In this document: in pieces, positions 15,349 through 23,854 of the stretch
Position numbering within the stretch: the first letter of the stretch is position 1
Layout: each line of letters opens with the position of its first letter
Assembly (NCBI GenBank): GCA_900555375.1
Contig: USLC01000002.1
Coordinates: forward strand, 1-26,106
Direction: 5' to 3'
DNA: 26,106 nt
Source: an uncultured Eubacteriales bacterium
GTDB lineage: Bacteria > Bacillota > Clostridia > Monoglobales > Monoglobaceae
Position numbers and translations under genes: made by a program
Notes under the pieces: generated by a model
Databases searched by the model: none
Told to the model about the DNA's origin: nothing
The model's input: only the letters and a program-made list of their open reading frames with translations

Positions 15349-16404
15349 ATGCAATCAAAAGCAGCTGAGCTTATTCTTGAAAACGGAATGAGATTTAAGG
15401 GCAAGGCTTTCGGTTATGTAAAGGACGTAGTAGGTGAGGTTGTTTTCTCGACTTCTATGACGGGTTATCAGGAAGCGATTACGGATTTATCGTTCTGCGG
15501 TCAGATGGTTGTGCTGACCTATCCGCTTATAGGTAACTACGGAATTAATCTTGAAGATATGGAGTCGGACAAGCCTGCGCTTACTGCGCTTATTGTAAGA
15601 GAAAAGTGTGACTATCCCAACAACTTCAGAACAGAGATGGATTTGGACGGATTTTTAAGACAGAACCGAATCGTTGGACTTGAAGGTATAGATACGCGCG
15701 CTCTGACAAGGGTGATTCGCGAGAGCGGCTGTATGAAAGGCATAATCACGACAGAGATAGGAATGTTATCGGACAGGGCTTTAAAAGAGAGATTTGACAG
15801 CCTTGATAATTCGGACGTGGTAAAGTGCGTAAGCACGCCCGAGGTATATACTATCCCGGGAGCGGGCAAGCACGTTGCGTTTATAGACGCGGGAGTAAAG
15901 AAGGGTATCCTGCGCGAGCTTAAGCTGCGCGGCTGTAAGATTACGGTCTTTCCTTATAACGCAAAGCCTGAGGAAATCAGGACTGTTTCGCCCGATTTGC
16001 TTATGATTTCAAACGGCCCCGGCGACCCCGAGGATATCCCCGAGACGGTTGAAATCGCCAAGGCATTTATAGGCTCTCTGCCCGTGCGCGGCGTATGTAT
16101 GGGTCATCTGGTCATCGGATTGGCTATGGGCTGCAAGACGCGGAAGCTTAAGTTCGGACACCACGGGGCAAATCAGCCGGTTAAGAATCTAAAAACCGGA
16201 AAGGTTTCGATTACTTCTCAGAATCACAATTATATTTTGGATAATCTGCCTGATGAGCTTGAGGTATCGTACATAAATGTAAATGACGGAACCTGTGAGG
16301 GGATTTGCGGCAAGACTGTGGATGTAAAAAGCGTACAGTTCCACCCCGAGGCAAGCCCCGGACCGCTTGATACACGGAATATATTTGACGACTTTTTAGC
16401 GTAG
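15349..16404 (+). CDS. carA: Carbamoyl-phosphate synthase small (glutaminase) subunit
   Basis: It hydrolyses glutamine and passes ammonia to CarB to make carbamoyl phosphate for pyrimidines and arginine. At 351 residues it has the usual length. The N-terminal domain has STSMTGYQEAITD (34-46) and TYPLIGNYG (57-65). The class I amidotransferase domain has ISNGPGDP, the nucleophile Cys250 in GVCMGH, KFGHHGANQPVKN, SQNHNY, and the His332/Glu334 pair in QFHPEASPGP. One oddity: the residue after CMGH is Leu254 (CTG, 16108-16110) where the family has Gln, which contacts the substrate. AGAAGGAG lies seven bases before the ATG. carB follows after 11 bases, with its ribosome site overlapping the carA stop. 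Confidence 0.97.
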   Translation: MQSKAAELILENGMRFKGKAFGYVKDVVGEVVFSTSMTGYQEAITDLSFCGQMVVLTYPLIGNYGINLEDMESDKPALTALIVREKCDYPNNFRTEMDLDGFLRQNRIVGLEGIDTRALTRVIRESGCMKGIITTEIGMLSDRALKERFDSLDNSDVVKCVSTPEVYTIPGAGKHVAFIDAGVKKGILRELKLRGCKITVFPYNAKPEEIRTVSPDLLMISNGPGDPEDIPETVEIAKAFIGSLPVRGVCMGHLVIGLAMGCKTRKLKFGHHGANQPVKNLKTGKVSITSQNHNYILDNLPDELEVSYINVNDGTCEGICGKTVDVKSVQFHPEASPGPLDTRNIFDDFLA

Positions 16405-16415
16405 GAGGAAGAATT

Positions 16416-19400
16416 ATGCCACGAGATAACAGTATAAAAAAGGTTTTGGTTATAGGCTCGGGACCGATAGTTATCGGTCAGGCGGCTGAATTTGACTATT
16501 CGGGAACGCAGGCGTGTCAGGCCCTGCGCGAGGAAGGAGCGGAAGTTGTTCTGGTGAACAGCAATCCCGCAACAATAATGACCGATGCGCAGACGGCAGA
16601 CCGTACATATATCGAACCGCTGACTGTTCAGACGCTTGAAAACGTAATAGCAAAAGAGCGCCCCGACAGCCTTATAGCGGGAATGGGCGGTCAGACGGGC
16701 TTAAATCTTTCGTGCGAGCTTTATGATAAAGGAATCCTTGACAAATACAATGTTCGGGTTATCGGAACTTCTATTGAGTCTATCAAAGAGGGCGAAGATC
16801 GAGAGAGCTTTAAAGAGCTTATGGAAAGAACAAATCAGCCGATGATTCGCGGAGAGATAGTGAATACGGTTGAGGGCGCTTTAGAGTTTGCAAAGGAAAT
16901 CGGATACCCTGTAATAGTTCGCCCCGCTTATACGCTTGGCGGAACGGGCGGTGGAATAGCAGAGGACGAGGGTGAGCTCGGCGAGATAGCCGCTCAAGGA
17001 ATCCACCTGTCACGCGTAGGGCAGGTTCTTATTGAAAAATGTATAAGAGGCTGGAAGGAGATTGAGTTTGAAGTTATCCGCGACGGCGACGGAAATTGTA
17101 TAACTGTCTGCAGTATGGAAAACGTTGACCCTGTTGGCGTTCATACGGGTGACAGTATCGTTGTTGCGCCCGCGCAGACCCTGGCGGATAAAGAATATCA
17201 GATGCTGAGAACGGCGGCGATAGATATTATCAACTCTATAGAGATAAAAGGAGGGTGCAACGTTCAGTTTGCGCTTAATCCGAACAGCTTTGAGTATGCA
17301 GTAATAGAAATTAATCCGCGAGTAAGCCGTTCATCGGCACTGGCATCAAAGGCTACGGGTTATCCGATAGCAAAAATTGCGGCAAAAATTGCGCTTGGAT
17401 ATCGCCTTGACGAGATTAAAAACGCCGTAACGGGAAAGACATATGCCTGCTTTGAGCCTGCGCTTGATTATTGCGTAATCAAAATACCAAAGTGGCCGTT
17501 TGACAAGTTCTATGGCGCAAAGCGTACATTGGGAACAAAGATGATGGCAACGGGCGAGGTTATGGCGATAGGAAACAGCTTTGAGGCGGCACTTTTAAAG
17601 GGTGTGCGTTCGCTTGAGATAAAACAGTTTACCTTAGAGCGCGAAGCGGCAAAGGAAAAATCGTCAGAGGTGCTGAGAGGAAGAATTAAAACCCCCGATG
17701 ACGAGCGTTTGTTTGAACTTGCCGAGCTTATACGCCGTGATTACAGAATTGAAAAAATTTCGCAGATTACGGGAATGGATCCCTTCTTCCTTAAAAAGAT
17801 AAAGAATATTGTTGATATGGAGGAAGAACTTAAAGAGTATAGTATAGACACACTTACGCCCGAGCTTATGACAAGATATAAGATTATGGGCTTTGCGGAT
17901 CAAGGAATAGCCCAGCTTATCGGCTGTACCGCGGCAGAGGTCAGAAAGTACAGAGAAAATCACGGAATTTTACCCGTATATAAAATGGTAGATACGTGCG
18001 CGGGCGAGTTTGAGGCGGTTACACCTTACTATTATTCGACATATGACGAGTATAACGAGGCAGAGCCATCGGACAAGAAGAAGGTTTTGGTTATAGGCTC
18101 GGGCCCGATACGTATAGGTCAGGGTATCGAGTTTGATTATTGCAGCGTTCACAGCATCGCCGCGCTTAAAAAGTTCGGAATAGAGACGATTATAATAAAT
18201 AATAATCCCGAGACGGTCAGCACAGACTTTGATATATCCGACAGACTTTATTTTGAGCCGTTGACGGAAGAGGATGTATTAAGTATAATTGAGCTTGAAA
18301 AGCCCGACGGAGTTATACTTCAGTTTGGCGGACAGACGGCGATTAAGCTGGCGAACTTCCTTGATGAAATGAATGTTCCGATTTTCGGAACAAGACCGAA
18401 GCAGATTGATGAGGCAGAGGACAGGGAAAAGTTTGACGAGCTTCTTGAAGAGCTTAATATAAAGAGACCTAAGGGCAAAGCTGTCTGGACAACGGAAGAG
18501 GGAATAGCAGAGGCTGAACGCCTCGGATATCCGCTTCTTGTGCGTCCGTCATACGTTCTCGGCGGACAGGGAATGGAGATAACCCATAACGAAAAAGAAC
18601 TTACGCTTTATCTTGAAGACGCTTTTAAAAAGGATAAAGACAATCCTGTCCTGATAGACAGATATTTAAACGGCAAAGAACTTGAAGTTGACGCAATCTG
18701 TGACGGCACGGATGTGTTTATACCCGGAATAATGGAGCATCTTGAGCGTGCGGGCGTTCACTCGGGCGACAGTATATCGATATATCCGCCGCAGAATGTT
18801 TCTGAGGATATGAAGAAAAAGATAATGGATGTTACGCGCCGTATATCGGTTGCGCTTAAGGTCATCGGAATGATAAACATTCAGTTTATTGAGTTCCGCG
18901 GCGACCTTTATATAATAGAGGTTAACCCGCGCTCAAGCCGTACCGTTCCTTATATCACAAAGGTTACAGGCGTGCCTGTTATTGAGCTTGCAACAAGGGT
19001 TATGCTTGGTGAAAAGCTTGCGGATATGGGATACTCTTCGGGTATAAATCCCGAGCCGCAGATGGTTGCGGTTAAAGTTCCTGTTTTCTCGACTAAAAAG
19101 CTGCCTATGGTTGAAGTAAGCTTAGGCCCCGAGATGCGCTCTACCGGCGAGGTTCTGGGCGTGGGCAGAAATTATCTTGAGGCACTGTACAAGGGATTTG
19201 TAGCCGCCGAGATTGACATACCAAGGGCGGGAAGCAATGTATTGCTTACGGTGTGCGACCGTGACAAAGAGGCGTTTTTGCCGATTGTTGAAAAGTTTGA
19301 TAAGCTTGGATGCAGATTTATCTCAACAACGGGAACGGCTGACTTTCTTGAAAAGCACGGCTACACGGTTCAGAGAGCAAAGAAGATAAGCGAGGGCGTG

Positions 19401-19628
19401 CCGAATGTTCTTGATGTAATAAGAAGCGGTATGTGCGACCTTGTAATAGATATCCCCAAAAAGGGTAATGATAAAGAAAGCGACGGCTTTAAAATGCGCC
19501 GCACAGCGTCAGAGTGTTCGGTCAACATTCTGACGTCTCAGGATACGGTTGCCGCGCTTGCCGAGGTAATGGAACAAAAGTTCAGTATTGAGCAGACCGA
19601 GCCGATTGCCGTTTCGGATATAAAATAG
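16416..19628 (+). CDS. carB: Carbamoyl-phosphate synthase large subunit
   Basis: It makes carbamoyl phosphate from bicarbonate, ammonia from CarA and two ATP. The 1070-residue length is normal and the two homologous halves are complete. The first starts with KKVLVIGSGPIVIGQAAEFD and has its ATP-grasp loop in RPAYTLGGTGGGIAED. The second starts at about residue 556 with VLVIGSGPIRIGQGIEFDYC and has RPSYVLGGQGMEI. Both carry the family EVNPR/EINPR metal-site motif (VIEINPRVSRSSA and IIEVNPRSSRT). A C-terminal MGS-like allosteric domain begins at about 938 (NVLLTVCDRDKEAF...FISTTGTADFLEKHG). AGGAGG at 16403-16408 precedes the ATG. It is co-transcribed with carA under the attenuator and followed by a terminator. 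Confidence 0.98.
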   Translation: MPRDNSIKKVLVIGSGPIVIGQAAEFDYSGTQACQALREEGAEVVLVNSNPATIMTDAQTADRTYIEPLTVQTLENVIAKERPDSLIAGMGGQTGLNLSCELYDKGILDKYNVRVIGTSIESIKEGEDRESFKELMERTNQPMIRGEIVNTVEGALEFAKEIGYPVIVRPAYTLGGTGGGIAEDEGELGEIAAQGIHLSRVGQVLIEKCIRGWKEIEFEVIRDGDGNCITVCSMENVDPVGVHTGDSIVVAPAQTLADKEYQMLRTAAIDIINSIEIKGGCNVQFALNPNSFEYAVIEINPRVSRSSALASKATGYPIAKIAAKIALGYRLDEIKNAVTGKTYACFEPALDYCVIKIPKWPFDKFYGAKRTLGTKMMATGEVMAIGNSFEAALLKGVRSLEIKQFTLEREAAKEKSSEVLRGRIKTPDDERLFELAELIRRDYRIEKISQITGMDPFFLKKIKNIVDMEEELKEYSIDTLTPELMTRYKIMGFADQGIAQLIGCTAAEVRKYRENHGILPVYKMVDTCAGEFEAVTPYYYSTYDEYNEAEPSDKKKVLVIGSGPIRIGQGIEFDYCSVHSIAALKKFGIETIIINNNPETVSTDFDISDRLYFEPLTEEDVLSIIELEKPDGVILQFGGQTAIKLANFLDEMNVPIFGTRPKQIDEAEDREKFDELLEELNIKRPKGKAVWTTEEGIAEAERLGYPLLVRPSYVLGGQGMEITHNEKELTLYLEDAFKKDKDNPVLIDRYLNGKELEVDAICDGTDVFIPGIMEHLERAGVHSGDSISIYPPQNVSEDMKKKIMDVTRRISVALKVIGMINIQFIEFRGDLYIIEVNPRSSRTVPYITKVTGVPVIELATRVMLGEKLADMGYSSGINPEPQMVAVKVPVFSTKKLPMVEVSLGPEMRSTGEVLGVGRNYLEALYKGFVAAEIDIPRAGSNVLLTVCDRDKEAFLPIVEKFDKLGCRFISTTGTADFLEKHGYTVQRAKKISEGVPNVLDVIRSGMCDLVIDIPKKGNDKESDGFKMRRTASECSVNILTSQDTVAALAEVMEQKFSIEQTEPIAVSDIK

Positions 19629-19648
19629 AATAAAAATAAGATAAAGCT

Positions 19649-19720
19649 AAAAGAGGCTGCAGAGAGATTTAAACGTCCGTAAGGAATTGTTTTTACGGCT
19701 TTGCGGACTCTTTTATTTTT
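19649..19720 (+). terminator. Probable terminator of carAB
   Basis: A compound hairpin: AAAAGAG (19649-19655) can pair with CTCTTTT (19708-19714), and GTCCG (19675-19679) with CGGAC (19704-19708); an inner CCGTAA/TTACGG is also possible. The sequence continues as TTTTATTTTT. Less compact than the others here. Confidence 0.6.
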
Positions 19721-19816
19721 ATAAAAATAATTTTCCGACTTTTTTGTGAAATATAATAAATGGATAAGTGGGATGCAATATATACCCGAAGCAAAGACAG
19801 TATATTAAAATTTTTC

Positions 19817-19869
19817 TTGCATTTACAGAGGTTTTATATTATTATAATTATATATCATACATTAATGTA
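19817..19869 (+). promoter_or_regulatory. Probable promoter and palindrome before the MerR-family gene
   Basis: TTGCAT (19817-19822) is followed by TATTAT at 17 bases (19840-19845) or TATAAT at 20 bases (19843-19848). MerR regulators typically act at promoters with long spacers, so the second reading fits autoregulation. TACATTAATGTA (19858-19869), a perfect 12-base palindrome, sits at the expected transcription start and may be an operator. Inferred. The rest of the 19721-19898 gap is AT-rich with nothing else seen. Confidence 0.45.
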
Positions 19870-19898
19870 CGGTAAAAGCGTTTGCAAGGGGAAGTAAA

Positions 19899-20705
19899 AT
19901 GAAGAATAATGCCGGACTTTTTTCAATAGGTGAAATAGCAAAAGCGATAGGAATAACAAGAAGAATTATTTTGAATTATGAGGCAAAGGGGCTTGTAAAG
20001 CCCGATGTTAAAAACGGTGAGAATGCAAACAGATATTATACAATGGACACGCTTACCAAGATTCATACTATAAGAATTTTACAAAAACTCGGGCTTTCAC
20101 TTGACGAGATACGCGGGTATCTTGACGGAAGTGTCAGCCTTGCTTCATTTATACATCGCCTTGAGATGATGCGTGATGAGATAAATCGGAATATCGAAAA
20201 ACTGTACGAGAGATCAAACGATTATATTGAGCGGGTTAAAGAGGTTTATCTTGAAGAGCAGACGGTGTACTGTCAAATATTGTGTGTCGGGGATATTGCA
20301 AGAAAGACCGCGGTGCTGCGCAACGTTGCCTTTGAGGCAATGCAAAAATACGGGGCGGATATAACCAAAAGACTGTATTTTACCGAGTATTTGCTGAATA
20401 ATCCGAAGGAAGTGAGGTATTGTGCCGTTGTCCCGCCGCACAGTACGGGCGAAAATATAACAAGGCTTCCGCGCGTAAGGGCTATCTGTATCTACCATCA
20501 CGGAGCGTATGATGAACTTCCGCGGGTCAGGGATAAGCTGATTAAATATGCAGAGGAGAACGGATTTGCGCCGCTTGGTATGTGCAGACATATTTATATA
20601 GAGGGACCGCCTCAGCATAAGGACAAAAGCTTGTTTATAACACAGGTTGCCTTGCCCGTTGCCGAGAAATCTTTTAACAATGGCGGCGCGGCGGACAGAA
20701 AATGA
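19899..20705 (+). CDS. MerR-family regulator with GyrI-like effector domain
   Basis: A 268-residue transcription regulator. Residues 8-75 are a MerR winged helix: FSIGEIAKAIGITRRIILNYEAKGL, NRYYTMDTLTKIHTI and LGLSLDEIRGYL. A helical linker (about 80-118) would form the dimer coiled coil. Residues 122-258 look like a GyrI-like / BmrR-type ligand domain, with a pattern ending RHIYIEGPPQHKD. In the family, such proteins activate drug-resistance or small-molecule response genes by untwisting long-spacer promoters. The ATG at 19899 follows AAGGGGAAG. The next gene starts 32 bases after its stop, or overlaps by ATGA if an earlier start is used, so the acetyltransferase is its probable partner. The ligand is unknown. 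Confidence 0.9.
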   Translation: MKNNAGLFSIGEIAKAIGITRRIILNYEAKGLVKPDVKNGENANRYYTMDTLTKIHTIRILQKLGLSLDEIRGYLDGSVSLASFIHRLEMMRDEINRNIEKLYERSNDYIERVKEVYLEEQTVYCQILCVGDIARKTAVLRNVAFEAMQKYGADITKRLYFTEYLLNNPKEVRYCAVVPPHSTGENITRLPRVRAICIYHHGAYDELPRVRDKLIKYAEENGFAPLGMCRHIYIEGPPQHKDKSLFITQVALPVAEKSFNNGGAADRK

Positions 20706-20737
20706 GCGGTTTCGGCCGGGACAGGGGGATAGATAAT

Positions 20738-21532
20738 ATGGAGGCGGATTTTGTAAATCTGACCGCGGATAATATTGCGGACGAGCATTTGTGCTGTATT
20801 ATCCGTGCAAAGGCGCACTCGGGCATAGATGCAAAGCGAAAATGGCTTTCGGAGCGGCTGAAAGAGGGACACGTTTTCCGTAAGCTTGACATAAAAGGCT
20901 GTGCCTTTATCGAATATGCACCTCTCGAGAGTGCTTGGGTTCCGGTAGACGGCAAAAATTTTTATTATATATATTGTCTTTGGGTACAAGGCGTGCCGAA
21001 AGGGCACGGCTATGGGCGGCAGCTTATGGAATATTGTATAAACGATGCAAAAGCAAAGGCTAAGTCAGGCGTATGTATGCTTGGCTCGGCAAAACAGAAA
21101 AACTGGCTTTCGGATCAGAAATTTGCAAAAAAGTATGGGTTTAAAACGGTTGACGCAACCGCAGACGGGTATGAGTTGCTGACTTTGTCATTTGACGGTA
21201 CCAATCCGAAATTTTCGCCGTCGGTGAAACAGAAAATTGACAAAAAAGAGCTGACGGTTTACTATGATTATCAGTGCCCGTATGTCTTTCAGAGAGTTGA
21301 AAAGCTTAAGGCGTATTGCAGCGGCAAAAATATTTCGGCTGAATTTGTGTTGGTCGATTCGCTTGAAAAAGCAAAGAATCTTCCCTGCGTTTTTAATAAC
21401 TGGGCAGTGTTTTATAACGGAAAATTTGTTACCGTTAACCAGCTTGACGGCGCGGCTGTTGAAAAAATTATAAATAAATCTGACACAACAGAACACAAAG
21501 TGTCAGGAAGTAAAGCAAAAAATCCTGTATAA
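20738..21532 (+). CDS. GNAT acetyltransferase with YoaP-like C-terminal domain
   Basis: A 264-residue cytoplasmic protein. The N-terminal half is a GNAT fold; the acetyl-CoA loop is near residues 84-97 (QGVPKGHGYGRQLM). Residues 172-245 form a YoaP-like, thioredoxin-like domain opening LTVYYDYQCPYVFQRVEKL, with a single Cys (180) in the CPY corner. YoaP-type proteins are known only as predicted acetyltransferases. I chose the ATG at 20738 because AGGGGG lies nine bases upstream and EADFVNLTADNI matches the usual start of the family. The in-frame ATG at 20702 overlaps the MerR stop and would add twelve atypical residues; it remains an alternative. It is likely co-transcribed with and controlled by the MerR protein. 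The substrate is unknown. Confidence 0.85.
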   Translation: MEADFVNLTADNIADEHLCCIIRAKAHSGIDAKRKWLSERLKEGHVFRKLDIKGCAFIEYAPLESAWVPVDGKNFYYIYCLWVQGVPKGHGYGRQLMEYCINDAKAKAKSGVCMLGSAKQKNWLSDQKFAKKYGFKTVDATADGYELLTLSFDGTNPKFSPSVKQKIDKKELTVYYDYQCPYVFQRVEKLKAYCSGKNISAEFVLVDSLEKAKNLPCVFNNWAVFYNGKFVTVNQLDGAAVEKIINKSDTTEHKVSGSKAKNPV

Positions 21533-21943
21533 TAAGCGTATCGAAGCTAACTATATAAAAGTCAAGTAGCTTTTGAAAAATAAATAATTGTGGATTTTGT
21601 GATAGAAAATAAATAGATTGGACTTTGGGACTTCAGCGTGCGCTTGATTCGGGACACATTTTAAAACTTATAATAAGTGTTAGTTGCGATATAAAACAGA
21701 CAAATATAATTGATAAAATAAAGCTTAAACTATGCCGATTCATTCGTATGGCAAGTGACAAAATCCGATGTAAATAAAATATCGTATTTGCGCATTTATA
21801 ATGCTTTTTAAGCTTGTTTTTTGAAAAAATAAAATTTGTTTACAAATTGTTCATATTTCGCGCAAACGCTTAAATTTCGCTTATTGAGAAAGACATGTTT
21901 TTGCCAAATCGGCTCTCAAACGGCCCTCGAAGCAGGCAAAAGG
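21533..21943. other. AT-rich non-coding gap
   Basis: About 410 bases without a convincing gene. A weak AAGCTA/TAGCTT hairpin (21544-21572) might end the acetyltransferase transcript. AATTTGT-TT-ACAAATT (21833-21848) is a perfect 7+7 dyad, and TGTTTA-CAAAT-TGTTCA (21837-21853) overlaps it as a poor WalR-like repeat (one mismatch in each half). Otherwise nothing recognisable. Confidence 0.5.
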
Positions 21944-21996
21944 TTGACTTTTTCGCAAAAATGTAGTATAATGGGTCTGTCGCTTGAATCGACAGA
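21944..21996 (+). promoter_or_regulatory. Promoter and 5' stem of the NlpC/P60 gene
   Basis: TTGACT (21944-21949), a 17-base spacer and TATAAT (21967-21972) make a strong sigma-A promoter. The transcript should begin with or near the hairpin TCTGTCG-CTTGAAT-CGACAGA (21976-21996), which has no T-tract and so looks like a stabilising 5' stem. Confidence 0.8.
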
Positions 21997-22070
21997 TTAA
22001 ATTTCAGACATTGTAAGGAAGTGATGACGCGGAATAAATATAAGCTTTTATAAACTTGGAGGTTTTTATT

Positions 22071-22784
22071 TTGAATTGTTTTACGAAAGGTTTAAGAAGA
22101 ATTGTTGCTCTACTTTGTGTATTGATGACAATATCTTGTTTTGCTGTAACTTCATCATACGCAACTGAAGAGCCGATAGATTACGGTCAGTTTTACGGAA
22201 TTGTTGATACAACCAGTCTGAATGTCAGAGAGTATGCGTCAACGGACGCTCCTGTCATTGCAGAGCTTCCCAAATACTCATACGTCAGAGTAAATTGGGT
22301 TGAACCCGAATGGATATGTGTGGCGTATAACAACGACGGACTTATGGGTTATGTTTCGTCAGACTACATAAAGATTTTCGAGGGTGAGATGCCCGATGCA
22401 AGTTCAAGTGCGGGACAAGCGGCTGTTGATTTGGCTGCTCAGTTCCTCGGTGTTCCTTATGTATGGGGCGGTACTTCTCCGTCGGGATTTGACTGCAGCG
22501 GTCTTATGCAGTATGTATATAATCAGCTTGGTTATAAGATTAACCGTGTTGCAGAGGATCAGATGAAAAACGGTATCGCTATATCGCGCGAGAATTTGGC
22601 ACCCGGTGATTTGGTTGGCTTTTACAGCAGCCCGGGAAGCGGTTACATCAGCCATATCGGTATGTATGTAGGAAACGGAATTATGATTCACGCTCCGCAC
22701 ACCGGCGATGTTGTTAAATATACAAGCATTGACGGAAGTTACTACAGCTCGCGTTTCGCAGGCGGAAGAAGAATAATTTATTAA
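22071..22784 (+). CDS. Secreted SH3 and NlpC/P60 peptidoglycan hydrolase
   Basis: A 237-residue exported cysteine peptidase that would cut peptide stems of peptidoglycan. I take TTG at 22071 as the start: GGAGG lies eight bases upstream, while the in-frame TTG at 22056 overlaps that site. Residues 1-31 are a signal peptide. A bacterial SH3 domain covers about 41-103 (GIVDTTSLNVREYASTDAPV...GYVSSDYIKIF). The NlpC/P60 domain covers 115-237: YVWGGTSPSGFDCSG with catalytic Cys142, SHIGMYVGNG with His195, and IHAPH with His207 as the third polar residue. All are present. It is monocistronic, with its own promoter and terminator. It joins the SLH amidase as the second wall hydrolase here. Confidence 0.95.
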   Translation: MNCFTKGLRRIVALLCVLMTISCFAVTSSYATEEPIDYGQFYGIVDTTSLNVREYASTDAPVIAELPKYSYVRVNWVEPEWICVAYNNDGLMGYVSSDYIKIFEGEMPDASSSAGQAAVDLAAQFLGVPYVWGGTSPSGFDCSGLMQYVYNQLGYKINRVAEDQMKNGIAISRENLAPGDLVGFYSSPGSGYISHIGMYVGNGIMIHAPHTGDVVKYTSIDGSYYSSRFAGGRRIIY

Positions 22785-22796
22785 TTTGTTTTTTGG

Positions 22797-22837
22797 GTCT
22801 GCGTCGGAATGATTTAATCGTTGCGGCGCAGACTTTT
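22797..22837 (+). terminator. Intrinsic terminator of the NlpC/P60 gene
   Basis: GTCTGCGTCG (22797-22806) pairs with CGGCGCAGAC (22824-22833), ten pairs including one G-U, followed by a T run. It begins 12 bases after the stop codon. Confidence 0.85.
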
Positions 22838-22859
22838 TTAATTTTTTTGTTATAAAGTA

Positions 22860-22888
22860 TTGCAAAATTGTTGAAATAAAGGTATAAT
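22860..22888 (+). promoter_or_regulatory. Promoter of yajC
   Basis: TTGCAA (22860-22865), a 17-base spacer and TATAAT (22883-22888), about 30 bases before the start codon. The -35 element is imperfect. Confidence 0.65.
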
Positions 22889-22921
22889 AATCTTTATAAT
22901 ATATTTTACAGGAGGTTCATT

Positions 22922-23275
22922 ATGGAACAGACACAGCAGGGTTCATTAATTTCAATGATTATGATGCTCGTATTAATGTTTGTCGTATTCTACTTCTTCC
23001 TTATTCGCCCTCAGCGCAAGAAGGAAAAGAAGCTTCAGAATATGATTGCAAATCTTAAAGTAGGCGATGTGGTTGCATCAATCGGAGGTATTCACGGTAA
23101 AATTGTAAGAATTAAAGACGATGTCTTTGTTCTTGAATCCGGAATAGGAACGACAAAGTCGTATATTACACTTGACAGAAGCGCCATTTCAAGACTTATT
23201 AAAGAAGGCTCTGCCAAGGCAAGCGAGGTTGCTCCGATTCCCGATGACGAGGATTCGGAAACCGAAGCTGAATAA
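22922..23275 (+). CDS. yajC: Preprotein translocase accessory subunit YajC
   Basis: A 117-residue single-span membrane protein of the SecDF-YajC complex that assists protein export. One membrane segment (about residues 9-28) is followed at once by FLIRPQRKKEKKL, the family signature, then a small soluble domain with KVGDVVASIGGIHGKIVRIKDD. The end is acidic. GGAGG lies six bases before the ATG. secD and secF are not next to it in this window; a TIGR04086 membrane protein follows, an arrangement I recall as common in Clostridia. Confidence 0.95.
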   Translation: MEQTQQGSLISMIMMLVLMFVVFYFFLIRPQRKKEKKLQNMIANLKVGDVVASIGGIHGKIVRIKDDVFVLESGIGTTKSYITLDRSAISRLIKEGSAKASEVAPIPDDEDSETEAE

Positions 23276-23371
23276 TTAAATATTTTTGTCATATAACCAA
23301 AAACTCTTCAATATAATATAACATAACAAATGGCGTTAAACGCTTACTTCAGAATACGGAGGGTTAATAAT

Positions 23372-23782
23372 ATGGCAAACGATAAGGCTGTTTCCGACGG
23401 ACGTTTCTTTGACCCTGTATTTATGGCAAAGAATACTGCCGTCGGTTTTATTTTAACTATTGCTCTGCTTTTTGCGGCATCTTGGGTGGCGGCGCTTGCC
23501 TCTATGCCCGAGGAAGCCGTAAAGCTTGTCACCGGGATTGTTACATATCTATGTGTGGGAATATGCGGATTCAGAGCGGCGAGACATTCGGGTGCGAACG
23601 GTCTTGTCTCGGGGGCGCTTGCAGGTTTTATATATGTTTTTCTTCTGTTTGCCGTCGGGTGCTGCGCATATGCCGAAATTCATATGGGCGTTCCTGAAAT
23701 TTTGACAATAATAATATGTATTTTATGCGGTGCGGTCGGCGGAGTTATAGGCATAAACACACAAACGAAGCGCAGACGCTGA
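23372..23782 (+). CDS. TIGR04086 family membrane protein
   Basis: A 136-residue protein with four membrane segments at about 20-40, 49-70, 77-100 and 105-125, a glycine-rich last helix (GAVGGVIGI) and a basic tail. It fits the TIGR04086 / YrzE-like family, which I recall as typically next to yajC in Clostridia; its function is unknown. The ATG at 23372 has CGGAGGG eight bases upstream, so I prefer it to the in-frame ATG at 23330. The 96-base gap after yajC has a TATAAT (23312-23317) without a well-spaced -35, so co-transcription with yajC is likely. No terminator is evident. Confidence 0.85.
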   Translation: MANDKAVSDGRFFDPVFMAKNTAVGFILTIALLFAASWVAALASMPEEAVKLVTGIVTYLCVGICGFRAARHSGANGLVSGALAGFIYVFLLFAVGCCAYAEIHMGVPEILTIIICILCGAVGGVIGINTQTKRRR

Positions 23783-23821
23783 GGCGCAGTTTAAAAAGAT
23801 AAAGGCAATCGTAAAATATTC

Positions 23822-23850
23822 TTGACAAAACTGATAAAATGTGCTAATAT
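23822..23850 (+). promoter_or_regulatory. Promoter of the Mn2+ riboswitch operon
   Basis: TTGACA (23822-23827), a 17-base spacer and TAATAT (23845-23850). The start falls at or just before the riboswitch aptamer. Confidence 0.85.
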
Positions 23851-23854
23851 ATTC

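Noticed and set aside
21976..22070. Possible c-di-AMP (ydaO-type) riboswitch before the NlpC/P60 gene
   Set aside because: That class often precedes such hydrolases, but the leader is only about 95 bases, lacks the expected conserved blocks and has no terminator.
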